64,000 nt of DNA, from the NCBI GenBank assembly GCA_002279935.1, contig NCCZ01000010.1, forward strand, positions 39,376 through 103,375. Reading direction: 5' to 3'. The position numbers and the translations under genes were made by a program. Shown here piece by piece: positions 1 through 8,322 of this stretch. The stretch's first letter is position 1, and every line of letters begins with the position of its first letter. The notes under the pieces are model-generated. The model saw only the letters and a program-made list of their open reading frames with translations, searched no databases and was not told where the DNA came from. This DNA is from Hyphomicrobium sp. 12-62-95 (GTDB lineage: Bacteria; Pseudomonadota; Alphaproteobacteria; Rhizobiales; Hyphomicrobiaceae).

Positions 1-1118
1 CTGAATCCGCTGCGCCGCAGCATGTTTTCGATGGTGCCGAGGCTGCGCGGGCGGCCGGACCGCATGGCCATGAGATAAAAGGCAAAATAGGCGTCGCCCA
101 TACGTTCGGCGCCGCGCGTTTCTGCCAACGGTTCGGCGATAAGGAGGTGTCCACCGGGGGGGAGGGCGCGGTGAATATTGGTCAAAAGCTGTGCTGCTTT
201 TTCGTCGTCATGATCGTGGAGAATTCTGACAAGCGTCACGATATCCGCGCCTTTGGGCAACTCATCCGTGAAAAAACTGCCACCGAACGTCTGGGAGCGG
301 TGCGCCAGACCGCTTGCGGCGATGTTTTTTTCGGCCCGCGCTGCGACAGCCGGCAGATCGAACATCATAAGTTCGAGGTTGGGATAGCGTTCGCCGGCGG
401 AGCAGAGGAAGCGGCCTTCGCCGCCGCCGACATCGAGCAGGCGCTTATGATTCTGGAAGGGGTACGCGTCGAGGATTTCGCTCGCCACCAAGGGCTGTGA
501 GGCCGACATCAACGCGCTGTAGCCGCGGACCGCTTCGTCTGGGAGCTTGGAGGGATCATCCGATTGAGCGTAGGCCCAATAGCGGGACAGTGCGGTTTCG
601 CGTTCCGGATTGCGCAGGAAATCGACTGGATCGGCCAGATCTGAATAGAGAATCGCATTGTGCTCGACCATTGCGGCGATGCCGGGATTGGCGAGAATCG
701 CGGCGCCATTCATGCCGAGGCCGTAGCGGCCATCTTTCAATTTGCACATGAGGTCGAGGGAGACTGTGGCGTCGAGCAGGCGGCGGGCGGGATCGAGGGG
801 GAGGTTCGCGCGCGCGGCGATCGCTTCAAGGGTGAGCGGTTCCTTTTCGAGCACGCGAAAGAGGTCGAGTCGTACGCAGGCGAGAAGGACTTGTGAGTAG
901 ATGAAGCCCGAGAGCAGATCGAAGACGGCGCGGGCTTTGCCGCGGGCGATTGTGCGAATGCCGGGCGTGCTGGACGCAAATTTCTGAAAGCGGGGGTTGG
1001 CGAGCAAGCGGTTGCGGATCGACAGCCAACGCTCAGCCAGGGACGACACGTGCGGGATTTCCTTTGCAGGCGGCGCAACAGAAGCGTCCGCGAGGGGAAT
1101 GACACCCCGGCGGGTCAT
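1..1118 (-). CDS. crtF: Hydroxyneurosporene (demethylspheroidene) O-methyltransferase CrtF, 3' end cut by window edge
   Basis: CrtF transfers a methyl group from S-adenosylmethionine to the 1-hydroxyl of acyclic carotenoids. The frame is open from the ATG at 1118 to the window edge, giving 372 codons with no stop; the family is usually about 380-400 residues, so only the last residues are missing. An N-terminal helical dimerisation region is followed by the SAM-binding glycine motif LLDVGGGEGRF near residue 226, then a conserved VRILHDHDDE segment typical of class I O-methyltransferases. The start overlaps the crtE stop as ATGA, so the two genes are translationally coupled. Identity comes from fold motifs plus crtE/crtD/crtC context. 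Confidence 0.9.
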   Translation of the reverse strand, partial: MTRRGVIPLADASVAPPAKEIPHVSSLAERWLSIRNRLLANPRFQKFASSTPGIRTIARGKARAVFDLLSGFIYSQVLLACVRLDLFRVLEKEPLTLEAIAARANLPLDPARRLLDATVSLDLMCKLKDGRYGLGMNGAAILANPGIAAMVEHNAILYSDLADPVDFLRNPERETALSRYWAYAQSDDPSKLPDEAVRGYSALMSASQPLVASEILDAYPFQNHKRLLDVGGGEGRFLCSAGERYPNLELMMFDLPAVAARAEKNIAASGLAHRSQTFGGSFFTDELPKGADIVTLVRILHDHDDEKAAQLLTNIHRALPPGGHLLIAEPLAETRGAERMGDAYFAFYLMAMRSGRPRSLGTIENMLRRSGF

Positions 1119-1981
1119 GCCGCTTGGCGGGCCAATTCTTTGGGCACAAAGCGCGTCGACTCGGCGAGGATGATGTCGCGCAGTTCGTCCGACCCGGGGC
1201 ATTCTGGGATCGACTCGAGGGCTTCTTTCATCAGGTCTTTCAAGCGCTTGGTGGCGCCTTCAATGCCGAGGCTGCAGGCCGTGGGGCGATGGTGGGCCGC
1301 GTCCTGGCCGGAGGGTTTGCCGATGTCGGCTGCCTTGCCGAGCAGATCGTGCAGATCGTCGGCGACCTGGTAGGCCTCGCCGATGCATTCACCGAGACGG
1401 CGCCAGCGATCGGGCGATTGGCCGGCAGCCAGTGCGCCGGCTTCGGTGGCGGCGGCAAATAGAGAGCCGGTTTTTTCGCGATGATATTTTGCGAGTTCGA
1501 CTTCGGGTTCGCATTCCCAGGCCTGGCCGGCGACGATGCCGTGCGGCATGCCGACCGAACTTGAGATCATGGTCAGCAGACCAGGCAGGCGCAGCGGAGA
1601 TGAGGCGGCGGCGACCGCGAGGCATTCGAAGGCCATGACGATCAAAGCGTCGCCGGCGAGGACGGCGAGGGGTTCGCCGAAGGCCATATGCACAGAGGGC
1701 TTGCCGCGGCGGAGAGCGGCGTCGTCGAAGCAGGGCAGGTCATCGTGGACGAGAGACGAGCAGTGCAGCAGTTCGATGGAGGCGGCTGCGGCTTCTGCCA
1801 ATGCCGGCTGATCGTCGCCGCAAGCGTTGGCGACAGCGAGACAAAGGCGCGGGCGAACGCGGGCACCGCCCGGAAAGACTGCGTAGCGCAGCGCGGCTGC
1901 GAGTTTTGGGGGCGACCCTGAGGTTTCGCCCCGTGCCAGGATCATCTCCAAGGTTTGTTCGATACGTGCCGTGGCATCCAT
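1115..1981 (-). CDS. crtE: Geranylgeranyl diphosphate synthase CrtE
   Basis: A 288-residue trans-isoprenyl diphosphate synthase that condenses IPP with allylic diphosphates to GGPP, the precursor of phytoene and of the bacteriochlorophyll tail. Both aspartate-rich motifs are present: HDDLPCFDDAALRRGKPS (DDxxxxD type, followed by RRGKP) in the first third and ADDLHDLLG (DDxxD) in the second. The ATG at 1981 is preferred over upstream in-frame starts because AGAGGA lies just before it and the family starts here. It is followed by crtF with an ATGA overlap, and its promoter region is shared with divergent crtD and carries a PpsR-type palindrome at 2032-2049. Confidence 0.95.
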   Translation of the reverse strand: MDATARIEQTLEMILARGETSGSPPKLAAALRYAVFPGGARVRPRLCLAVANACGDDQPALAEAAAASIELLHCSSLVHDDLPCFDDAALRRGKPSVHMAFGEPLAVLAGDALIVMAFECLAVAAASSPLRLPGLLTMISSSVGMPHGIVAGQAWECEPEVELAKYHREKTGSLFAAATEAGALAAGQSPDRWRRLGECIGEAYQVADDLHDLLGKAADIGKPSGQDAAHHRPTACSLGIEGATKRLKDLMKEALESIPECPGSDELRDIILAESTRFVPKELARQAA

Positions 1982-2031
1982 GGAACAGTCCTCTCGCGAC
2001 AGGAGTGTAATCCTAATTGGTCTTTTATGTT

Positions 2032-2049
2032 TGTCTAGTAAAATAGACA
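2032..2049. promoter_or_regulatory. PpsR/CrtJ-type operator between crtE and crtD
   Basis: TGTCTAGTAAAATAGACA is an exact TGT-N12-ACA palindrome, the recognition pattern of the aerobic repressor PpsR/CrtJ, whose gene lies at 20040-21479. It sits in the 121-bp divergent gap, about 50 bp from each start codon, so one site could control both crtE-crtF and crtD-crtC. A weaker half-match (TGT-N12-TCT) begins at 2006. Confidence 0.8.
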
Positions 2050-2102
2050 CTTTTATGCGAGGCTCTGTGTAAAGCGGGAATTGATAGCCGGACGGGACGA
2101 AC

Positions 2103-3602
2103 GTGAAGGGGAAAGTGATCGTCGTCGGCGCGGGCGTGGCGGGGCTTGTTTCGGCTCTGGAGCTCGCGCGGGCGGGGTATGATGTGCAGGTCGTCGAACG
2201 GCAGGCCGCGCCCGGGGGCAAAATGCGTCAGGTGTTTGCCGGGGGTCGCCCGGTGGATGCGGGGCCGACGGTGTTTACCATGCGCTGGGTGTTTGAGCGC
2301 ATCTTCGGCGATGCGGGCCGGGTGTTTGCCGAAGAAGTTCGCTTGAAACCCTTATCCATTCTGGCGCGGCACGCTTGGGATGGGGATCACCGTCTCGATT
2401 TGTTCGCGGGCGTGGAACAATCGGCGGATGCGATTGGTGCCTTTGCGGGACCGCGCGAGGCGGAGGGCTTCCGGCAATTCTGCGCCAGGGCGCGTGATGT
2501 TTATCAGACGCTCGAAGAGCCATTCATTCGCTCGCCGCAGCCGACGCCGATTTCGCTGGCGTTTTCCTCGGGACTGCGCGGTCTCACCGATATGTGGCGC
2601 ATTTCGCCTTTTTCGACGTTGTGGTCGGCGTTGGGCGATCATTTCCAAGACCCGAGGTTGAGGCAGCTGTTCGGGCGGTATGCTACCTATTGCGGGTCGT
2701 CGCCGTTCGATGCGCCAGCGACGTTGATGCTCGTTGCGCACGTCGAGCAGGATGGCGTGTGGATTATTGAAGACGGCATGCATGCTCTCGCGCAATCGCT
2801 GGAATCGATCGCGCGCGAGAACGGTGCGCAGTTCAAGTATGGCGTCGAGGTGGAAGAGGTTCTGACTACGGCGGGGCGAATATCCGGCGTGCGGCTGCGC
2901 AACGGCGAGGTGCTCGAAGCGGAGAACGTGATCGTCAATGCGGATTCGGCGGCGGTGGCGGCAGGCTTGCTTGGCCGGTCCGTTGCGTCGACAGTGTCAC
3001 CACTGCGGCGCGATCAGCGCTCGCTGTCGGCGATGACATGGGTGATGAATGCCGAGACGCGCGGTTTTCCGCTCGTCCGGCACAACGTCTTCTTTTCCGG
3101 CAACTATCAGGCCGAGTTCGACGATATCTTCGGGCGGTCGCGGTTGCCGAGGGAGCCCACGGTTTATGTCTGTGCGCAGGATCGCAGCGACGATGCGGCA
3201 GAATTCCAAGGCGGACGCGAGCGGCTGCTCGTACTCGTCAATGCTCCGGCGACGGGCGACTCGGATCGATTTACAGGCGCGGAGGCCGCGGAATGCGAGG
3301 AGAGGACGTTCGCGCTTCTAGCGCGGCTTGGCTTGGATGTGGACCGGGCGGGTTCGGATACGGTTTTGACGACGCCGGCGGGCTTCCACGACCTTTTTCC
3401 CGCGACCGGTGGGGCGCTTTACGGCGCGGCATCCCATGGCTGGATGGCCTCGTTCAGCAGACCGGGGGGCAAGACGCGCATTCCGGGATTGTATCTGGCG
3501 GGGGGCAGCGTGCATCCGGGGCCGGGCGTGCCGATGGCAGCGCTTTCGGGATGGCTGGCAGCGGCCCAGCTGGCGGTGGACCACAATTCGACTCGCCTGT
3601 AG
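2103..3602 (+). CDS. crtD: Methoxyneurosporene dehydrogenase CrtD (C3,4-desaturase)
   Basis: A 499-residue FAD-dependent carotenoid desaturase introducing the C3,4 double bond in acyclic hydroxy- or methoxy-carotenoids. The N-terminus has the dinucleotide-binding motif VVGAGVAGLVSALELARAGY, then PGGKMRQ and DAGPTVFTM, as in the CrtI/CrtD family. The C-terminus has the family signature LYLAGGSVHPGPGVPMAALSG. CrtD rather than CrtI is chosen because a separate, typical CrtI lies at 9407-10939 and this gene is followed by crtC. The start is a GTG at 2103. It is divergent from crtE. Confidence 0.93.
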   Translation: MKGKVIVVGAGVAGLVSALELARAGYDVQVVERQAAPGGKMRQVFAGGRPVDAGPTVFTMRWVFERIFGDAGRVFAEEVRLKPLSILARHAWDGDHRLDLFAGVEQSADAIGAFAGPREAEGFRQFCARARDVYQTLEEPFIRSPQPTPISLAFSSGLRGLTDMWRISPFSTLWSALGDHFQDPRLRQLFGRYATYCGSSPFDAPATLMLVAHVEQDGVWIIEDGMHALAQSLESIARENGAQFKYGVEVEEVLTTAGRISGVRLRNGEVLEAENVIVNADSAAVAAGLLGRSVASTVSPLRRDQRSLSAMTWVMNAETRGFPLVRHNVFFSGNYQAEFDDIFGRSRLPREPTVYVCAQDRSDDAAEFQGGRERLLVLVNAPATGDSDRFTGAEAAECEERTFALLARLGLDVDRAGSDTVLTTPAGFHDLFPATGGALYGAASHGWMASFSRPGGKTRIPGLYLAGGSVHPGPGVPMAALSGWLAAAQLAVDHNSTRL

Positions 3603-4513
3603 CGCCGGGCGGTTATGTCTGGTGGTACGTCGATGCGTTGAGCGACGACGAGCGGCACGGGCTGTCGATCATCTCGTTCGTGGGCAGCGTGTTTTCGCCG
3701 TACTACAAATTCGCGCGCCGGGGAGCGACGGGCGCTGATCCGGAAAACCACGTTGCGATCAACGTCGCGCTGTATGGTGCCGGCGGTCATCGTTGGACGA
3801 TGACGGAGCGCGGGCGGCGCGAGTTATTGCGCACAGCGGATACATTTCAGGTGGGGCCGAGTTCGCTGACGTGGGACGGCAATGGGCTCACGTTCGACAT
3901 CGACGAGATCACCGTGCCGATTCCGTCGCGGCTGAAGGGGCGCGTGCGCGTCATCCCGGCTGGTATCAACCGGCAGACGTTTGCGATCGATGCCAAGGGT
4001 GAGCATCTGTGGCGGCCGATTGCGCCGGTGTCGCGGGTTGAGGTTGAATTTTCGAACGGTCTGAAATGGGCGGGGAATGGCTACTTCGATTGGAACAGCG
4101 GTGTGGTTCCGTTGGAACACAGTTTCCGGCGCTGGGATTGGTCGCGAGCGAGTGACTGCCAGGGCGCGACGATTTTTTACGATGTGACGCTGAAGGACGG
4201 ACGCGACGAGGGCCTGTCGCTGTTCATCCGGCCGGATGGGTCGATTGAAGAGCTTGCGCCGCCGGCGTTGTGCGGACTGCCGCGCGCGCCGATTTGGCGG
4301 ATGGATCGCGGCACGCGATCCGATGGCGGCGCAGGCGGGCGCGTTGTGAAGACGCTCGAAGATACGCCGTTTTATGCGCGCTCGATCGTGTCGTCGCGTG
4401 TGGCTGGACGGCCAGTAACGGCGATGCACGAGAGCTTGTCATTGGACCGGTTCGTGTCGCCGGTGGTGCAATGCATGCTGCCGTTCCGGATGCCGCGGCG
4501 GGCGGCGCGCTAG
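3551..4513 (+). CDS. crtC: Carotenoid 1,2-hydratase (hydroxyneurosporene synthase) CrtC
   Basis: CrtC adds water to the terminal 1,2 double bond of neurosporene or lycopene. The 320-residue product begins with the family hallmark YVWWYVDALSDDERHGLSII near residue 22, followed by FVGSVFSPYYKFARR, and continues with a lipocalin-like beta-rich body (GNGYFDWNSG, RWDWSRA). The ATG at 3551 is the last in-frame start before this conserved block and overlaps crtD by 52 bp; much longer in-frame readings upstream lie inside crtD and are rejected. The start is therefore the least certain part. It ends the crtD-crtC unit. Confidence 0.9.
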   Translation: MAGSGPAGGGPQFDSPVAPGGYVWWYVDALSDDERHGLSIISFVGSVFSPYYKFARRGATGADPENHVAINVALYGAGGHRWTMTERGRRELLRTADTFQVGPSSLTWDGNGLTFDIDEITVPIPSRLKGRVRVIPAGINRQTFAIDAKGEHLWRPIAPVSRVEVEFSNGLKWAGNGYFDWNSGVVPLEHSFRRWDWSRASDCQGATIFYDVTLKDGRDEGLSLFIRPDGSIEELAPPALCGLPRAPIWRMDRGTRSDGGAGGRVVKTLEDTPFYARSIVSSRVAGRPVTAMHESLSLDRFVSPVVQCMLPFRMPRRAAR

Positions 4514-4584
4514 AACGCTCCAAACAACGCCAGTATGATGATCAGCGACAACGGGACGCCGAGAAGCCAGAGGATAATGGGCAT
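4510..4584 (-). CDS. 24-residue hydrophobic membrane microprotein
   Basis: Nearly the whole peptide is one membrane segment: it begins MPIILWLLGVPLSL, continues with an isoleucine/leucine run and ends LFGAF; there are no charged residues. I cannot assign a function. It is supported by a strong ribosome binding site (GGAG seven bases before the ATG) and by the coding-like composition. It converges on crtC, sharing the last bases of that gene, and lies 159 bp downstream of the sodium-channel gene on the same strand. Its ribosome binding site lies inside a perfect 10-bp inverted repeat (4591-4627), which may gate translation. Single-helix peptides of this size can be regulators or subunits of membrane complexes, but nothing here identifies a partner. 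Confidence 0.6.
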   Translation of the reverse strand: MPIILWLLGVPLSLIIILALFGAF

Positions 4585-4590
4585 TTTTGA

Positions 4591-4627
4591 TCTCCAATCG
4601 GTTTTTGAGCGATAGGTCGATTGGAGA
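4591..4627 (-). promoter_or_regulatory. Inverted repeat that would mask the ribosome binding site of the 24-residue gene
   Basis: TCTCCAATCG at 4591-4600 is the exact reverse complement of CGATTGGAGA at 4618-4627, with a 17-base loop. On the minus-strand transcript the second arm contains the GGAG ribosome binding site of the gene starting at 4584, so the folded form would hide it. An alternative is a protein-binding dyad. Confidence 0.5.
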
Positions 4628-4743
4628 ACGCTGACGGGGCGGCGGGCGTTCCAAGTGCGTTGAAGCGAACTTGGATTTCATTTTTGGTTGAAGAACGTTG
4701 GCTACCCAGTCCTGACTTCAGGTTCAGGCTGCCGGATCGCAGC

Positions 4744-5634
4744 TTAGTTTGTGTTGCCCAGTTCGATGCGGCCATTTTGCAAGGCGGACAGTTCACGCCG
4801 CAGAAGCCTTACCTCTTCGAGCAGGCTTGCAAGTTCTTTGCCTTCCAGATGGTGCCCGGCGGCGGTCACAGGTTCGACTTGAGCGCCACTGACGGGTTCG
4901 GTCGTTTCTGTTGCCGTGGCCGCCGCCGCATTGGTCATCGAATTGACGACGATCGCGATGAAGAGGTTGAGAACCGCGAAGGTGATGATGAGGATAAACG
5001 GGACGAAGAATGCCCACGCATAAGGATGTACTTCCATGACTGGGCGCACGATTCCCATTGACCAGGATTCCAGCGTCATAATCTGGAACAGGGTGTAGAG
5101 CGACGCACCGATGGTGCCAAACCACTCGGGGAAGTCGACACCATAGAGTTTCGTCGCAATCACGGCCGCGACATAGAAGATGAGGGCCAGGAGCGCGATG
5201 ACGGAGTTCATCGCGGGAATGGCCGACAAAAGTGCCTGCACGACCAGCCGCATCTGCGGCACCATCGAAATGAGACGCAGCGCGCGCAGAATCCGGAGGG
5301 CACGCAGTACGGAAAGCCCTTCGCCCGCCGGCACGAGTGACACGGCGACGATCGTAAAATCGAAGACGTTCCACGGATTGCGGAAAAATGTCAGGCGATA
5401 GACAAAGAGCTTCGCGGCAATTTCGACGATAAAAATCGCGAGTGCGACCATGTCGAGCGCATAGATGAGGCCCCCCGCGGCTGCCATCGCGGTCTTAGAG
5501 GTTTCAAGGCCGATGGTTGCGGCGTTGATGATAATGACGGCGATGATGAAAAGTTGGAATCGCTGAGATTCGAGAATGGCTCGCAATCTCTCGGTCCGGT
5601 TCTCGCCGTTCGCGGCGGCCGTTGCATCAGCCAT
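4744..5634 (-). CDS. Bacterial voltage-gated sodium channel (NaChBac/NavAb type)
   Basis: A 296-residue six-helix ion channel subunit expected to form a homotetramer. S1-S3 occupy about residues 25-102. S4 (about 107-130) carries arginines at every third position (R111, R114, R117, R120), the voltage sensor. The pore loop has TLESWSMG at 187-194, the sodium-selective filter known from NaChBac and NavAb. S6 follows at about 205-232. The C-terminal segment at about 264-288 looks like the family's tetrameric coiled coil. In other bacteria such channels affect motility, chemotaxis and pH response. Its position between crtC and dxs inside the photosynthesis cluster is unusual. The gene shares strand with the small membrane protein gene 98 bp upstream. 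Confidence 0.93.
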   Translation of the reverse strand: MADATAAANGENRTERLRAILESQRFQLFIIAVIIINAATIGLETSKTAMAAAGGLIYALDMVALAIFIVEIAAKLFVYRLTFFRNPWNVFDFTIVAVSLVPAGEGLSVLRALRILRALRLISMVPQMRLVVQALLSAIPAMNSVIALLALIFYVAAVIATKLYGVDFPEWFGTIGASLYTLFQIMTLESWSMGIVRPVMEVHPYAWAFFVPFILIITFAVLNLFIAIVVNSMTNAAAATATETTEPVSGAQVEPVTAAGHHLEGKELASLLEEVRLLRRELSALQNGRIELGNTN

Positions 5635-5732
5635 GACTTTTCAAGTGCCTGTCCTGTTCCAGATTCCGGCATGTGGCGTGACGGTCTGCGATTTCAAGAG
5701 CAGCTGCGCGGTTTGCGGACAGAGCGTGTTGT

Positions 5733-5918
5733 TTAGTCACCCTTGGTGGTCTCGTCGCTGAGGGGAGACGGCTGGTCCTCGGCCTTCGGTTTGTCGCGGT
5801 CGTAGCTGTTGGCGACTTTTTCGAGGATGATCCAGCCGACGCCGAAGGCGAGGACGATAAGTAACTCCATGTAGGCGACGAGGCTGGTCTCGAGGGGGAG
5901 GGCGAGGGTTGGCAGCAT
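5733..5918 (-). CDS. Small single-pass membrane protein, function unknown
   Basis: A 61-residue protein with one membrane helix (about residues 12-32, SLVAYMELLIVLAFGVGWII) followed by a short charged tail rich in Lys, Asp and Glu. I do not recognise the family. The ATG at 5918 is preferred to a TTG at 5942 because GGAG lies at the right distance before it. It is upstream of the sodium-channel gene on the same strand with a 98-bp gap, so co-transcription is possible. The acidic and basic tail would face the cytoplasm if the positive-inside rule holds. Confidence 0.6.
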   Translation of the reverse strand: MLPTLALPLETSLVAYMELLIVLAFGVGWIILEKVANSYDRDKPKAEDQPSPLSDETTKGD

Positions 5919-6023
5919 GGTGGGGGCTCCACGGCGGGGCAATTTTCTAGATTACGGCTGTTGCGGGTTTTGGGATCGGTCGCCGTTGCTGACGCTGGTG
6001 GGTCTGGTTGAAGCTTGGATGGG

Positions 6024-6041
6024 CCCCCGCCTTCGCGGGGG
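6024..6041. repeat. GC-rich intergenic hairpin
   Basis: CCCCCGC, a CTTC loop and GCGGGGG form a perfect seven-base stem. The flanking wording (GGGC before, TGACG after) resembles the dispersed intergenic palindromes common in alphaproteobacterial genomes. There is no T run in either direction, so it is not a standard intrinsic terminator, although it is placed where the dxs transcript would end. Confidence 0.6.
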
Positions 6042-6200
6042 TGACGCGGAGTGAGCGCGTAGCGCTATCGCCCACGTCATCCTCGTCCGAGCGCGCAAGG
6101 CGCGTGACGGACGGGGATGCGGCTTGAGACGTGTGCGATAGCGGCCAGCATGTCTTATTGCCGGAACAGATCTCCGGTGTCTTCGACACATATTGTGCTG

Positions 6201-6352
6201 GTTCCCCGAACGCGGTCGCGGTGCTCGCGCGTTCAAGGATGACGCTTGGGTTTGGTGAGCGGGGCGCTGCTCGCGCCGTCGTGCGCGGATCAGACATGAG
6301 GCGTGCTGGTTCCCCGAACGCGCTCGCGGTGCTCGCGCGTTCGAGGATGACG
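6201..6352. repeat. Pair of ~44-bp direct repeats 108 bp apart
   Basis: The unit starting GTTCCCCGAACGCG occurs at 6201-6244 and again at 6309-6352, differing at only two visible positions (CGGTCGC versus CGCTCGC; TTCAAGG versus TTCGAGG). Both are preceded by TGCTG. No open reading frame or transposase accompanies them, so they look like copies of a dispersed intergenic element. Confidence 0.75.
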
Positions 6353-6365
6353 GCTGTGTGTGGCG

Positions 6366-8306
6366 CTAGGCGCGCAGTGCGCCGCCGGTCGCTTTGGTTT
6401 GGCCGAGGGCGCTGGTGGCTTTGGCGACGATGGCTGCGGCGTCGAGCCCGGCGTTGGCGTACATGACGTCGGGTTTGTCGTGGTCGATGAAGGTGTCGGG
6501 CAGGGTCATGGTGCGCACTTTGAGGCCCTGATCGAGCAGGCCTTCGGCGGACAAGAATTCCAGGACGTGGCTGCCGAAGCCGCCGACGCTGCCTTCCTCG
6601 ATGGTGATGAGGACCTCGTGGTTGCGGGCGAGGGTGCGGATCATCTCTTCGTCGAGCGGCTTCATGAAGCGGGCATCGGCGACGGTGGTAGAGAGGCCTT
6701 GAGCTGCGAGCTGGTCGGCGGCTTTGAGGGCTTCTGAGAGGCGCGTGCCGAGCGAGAGGATCGCGATGGTGGAACCTTCGCGGACGATGCGGCCTTTGCC
6801 GATTGCGAGCGGCGTTCCCTCGGCGGGGATGTCGAGGCCGATGCCTTCGCCGCGCGGATAGCGAACGGCGGAGGGGCGGTCGTCAATGGAGGCGGCCGTG
6901 GCGACCATGTGGACGAGTTCGACTTCATCGGCGGCGGCCATGATGACGAAGCCTGGCAGGCAGCCGAGGTAGGCGAGATCAAAGGAGCCGGCGTGCGTGG
7001 GGCCGTCGGCGCCGACGAGGCCGGCACGGTCGATCATGAAGCGGACGGGCAGCGATTGGATCGCGACGTCGTGGACGACTTGGTCGTACCCGCGCTGGAG
7101 GAACGTGGAATATATGGCGCAGAACGGCTTCATCCCTTCGGTGGCAAGGCCGGCGGCGAAGGTGACGGCGTGCTGTTCGGCGATGCCGACGTCGAAGGTG
7201 CGATCGGGGAACGCGCGGCCAAAGATATCGAGGCCGGTGCCGTCGGGCATAGCGGCGGTGATGGCGACGACGCGCTCATCCTTCTTGGCTTCGGCGACGA
7301 GCGCGTTGGCGAAGACCTTGGTGTAGCTCGGCGCTAAGACCTTCGGCTTGACCTGGGCGCCGGTGACGACGTCGAATTTGGCGACGCCGTGGTATTTGTC
7401 GGCGGAGGCTTCGGCGGGTGCGTAGCCCTTGCCCTTCTTGGTGATGACGTGGACGAGGATCGGCGCCTGATCGGCGTCGCGGCAGTTTTTGAGAACGGGC
7501 AGGAGTTGGTCGAGGTCGTGGCCGTCGATGGGGCCGACGTAGTAGAAGCCCAGTTCTTCAAACCAGATGCCGCCGGACATAATGGTGCGGGACATTTCCT
7601 CGACACGGGCGGCGCGGCGTTCCCATTTCTTGGGCAGGCGCTTGGCGAGCTGCTTGGCGAAGTCGCGCAGCTGGAGGTATTGCGTGCTCGACGTTGCGCG
7701 CGTGAGATATTTCGACAGCGCACCGGTGGGCGGTGCGATCGACATTTCATTGTCGTTGAGGATGACAATGAGGCGTTCGTCGCGGGCGCCAGCGTTGTTC
7801 ATGGCCTCATAGGCCATGCCGGCGGACATGGAGCCGTCGCCGATGACGCAGATGACGTTGTTGTTTTCACCCTTGAGGTCGCGTGCCACCGCCATGCCGA
7901 GACCGGCGGAGATGGACGTGGAAGAGTGGGCTGCGCCGAAGGGGTCGTATTCGCTCTCAGTGCGTTTGGTGAAGCCGGAGAGGCCGCCGCCCATGCGCAG
8001 CGTGCGGATGCGGTCGCGGCGGCCGGTCAGGATCTTGTGGGGATAGCACTGGTGGCCGACGTCGAAGATGAGGCGATCCTTCGGGGTGTCGAAGACGCGG
8101 TGGATGGCGAGTGTCAATTCGACAACGCCGAGGCCGGCGCCGAGATGGCCGCCGGTGACGGAGACGGCTTCGATGACTTCCTGACGCAACTCGGCGGCAA
8201 GCTGCTTCATGTCGCTTTCGGGAAGCGCGCGCAGATCGGCGGGGATGCGCACCTTGTCCAGGAGCGGCTTGGGTGACGGCACGGGCTGACCGATGATTGC
8301 GTTCAT
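6366..8306 (-). CDS. dxs: 1-deoxy-D-xylulose-5-phosphate synthase
   Basis: A 646-residue thiamine-diphosphate enzyme that condenses pyruvate and glyceraldehyde-3-phosphate, the entry step of the MEP isoprenoid pathway. The TPP-binding motif [18 protein letters not shown] and the transketolase signature ([17 protein letters not shown]) are clear, followed by the central pyrimidine-binding domain ([18 protein letters not shown]) and a C-terminal transketolase domain. The ATG at 8306 has GGAG before it and is preferred to the upstream ATG at 8366. It is the third gene after crtI and crtB, only 16 bp behind crtB, so precursor supply is co-expressed with carotenoid synthesis. Confidence 0.96.
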   Translation of the reverse strand: MNAIIGQPVPSPKPLLDKVRIPADLRALPESDMKQLAAELRQEVIEAVSVTGGHLGAGLGVVELTLAIHRVFDTPKDRLIFDVGHQCYPHKILTGRRDRIRTLRMGGGLSGFTKRTESEYDPFGAAHSSTSISAGLGMAVARDLKGENNNVICVIGDGSMSAGMAYEAMNNAGARDERLIVILNDNEMSIAPPTGALSKYLTRATSSTQYLQLRDFAKQLAKRLPKKWERRAARVEEMSRTIMSGGIWFEELGFYYVGPIDGHDLDQLLPVLKNCRDADQAPILVHVITKKGKGYAPAEASADKYHGVAKFDVVTGAQVKPKVLAPSYTKVFANALVAEAKKDERVVAITAAMPDGTGLDIFGRAFPDRTFDVGIAEQHAVTFAAGLATEGMKPFCAIYSTFLQRGYDQVVHDVAIQSLPVRFMIDRAGLVGADGPTHAGSFDLAYLGCLPGFVIMAAADEVELVHMVATAASIDDRPSAVRYPRGEGIGLDIPAEGTPLAIGKGRIVREGSTIAILSLGTRLSEALKAADQLAAQGLSTTVADARFMKPLDEEMIRTLARNHEVLITIEEGSVGGFGSHVLEFLSAEGLLDQGLKVRTMTLPDTFIDHDKPDVMYANAGLDAAAIVAKATSALGQTKATGGALRA

Positions 8307-8322
8307 GACCGTTACTCCGGTT

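Larger units (their letters stand above)
5919..6365. other. Non-coding gap with dispersed intergenic repeats
   Basis: About 450 bp without a convincing gene between the small membrane protein gene and the 3' end of dxs. It contains a GC-rich hairpin (6024-6041) and two near-identical 44-bp direct repeats (6201-6244 and 6309-6352). Reading frames crossing it have skewed, repetitive composition. The gap separates the sodium-channel block from the crtI-crtB-dxs operon. Confidence 0.6.

Noticed and set aside
147..896. Plus-strand frames over the first kilobase
   Set aside because: The minus-strand crtF frame explains this region fully, with a SAM motif and ATGA coupling to crtE.
3038..3550. In-frame upstream extension of crtC inside crtD
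   Set aside because: It lies in crtD coding sequence and has shadow composition; crtC homology begins after 3551.
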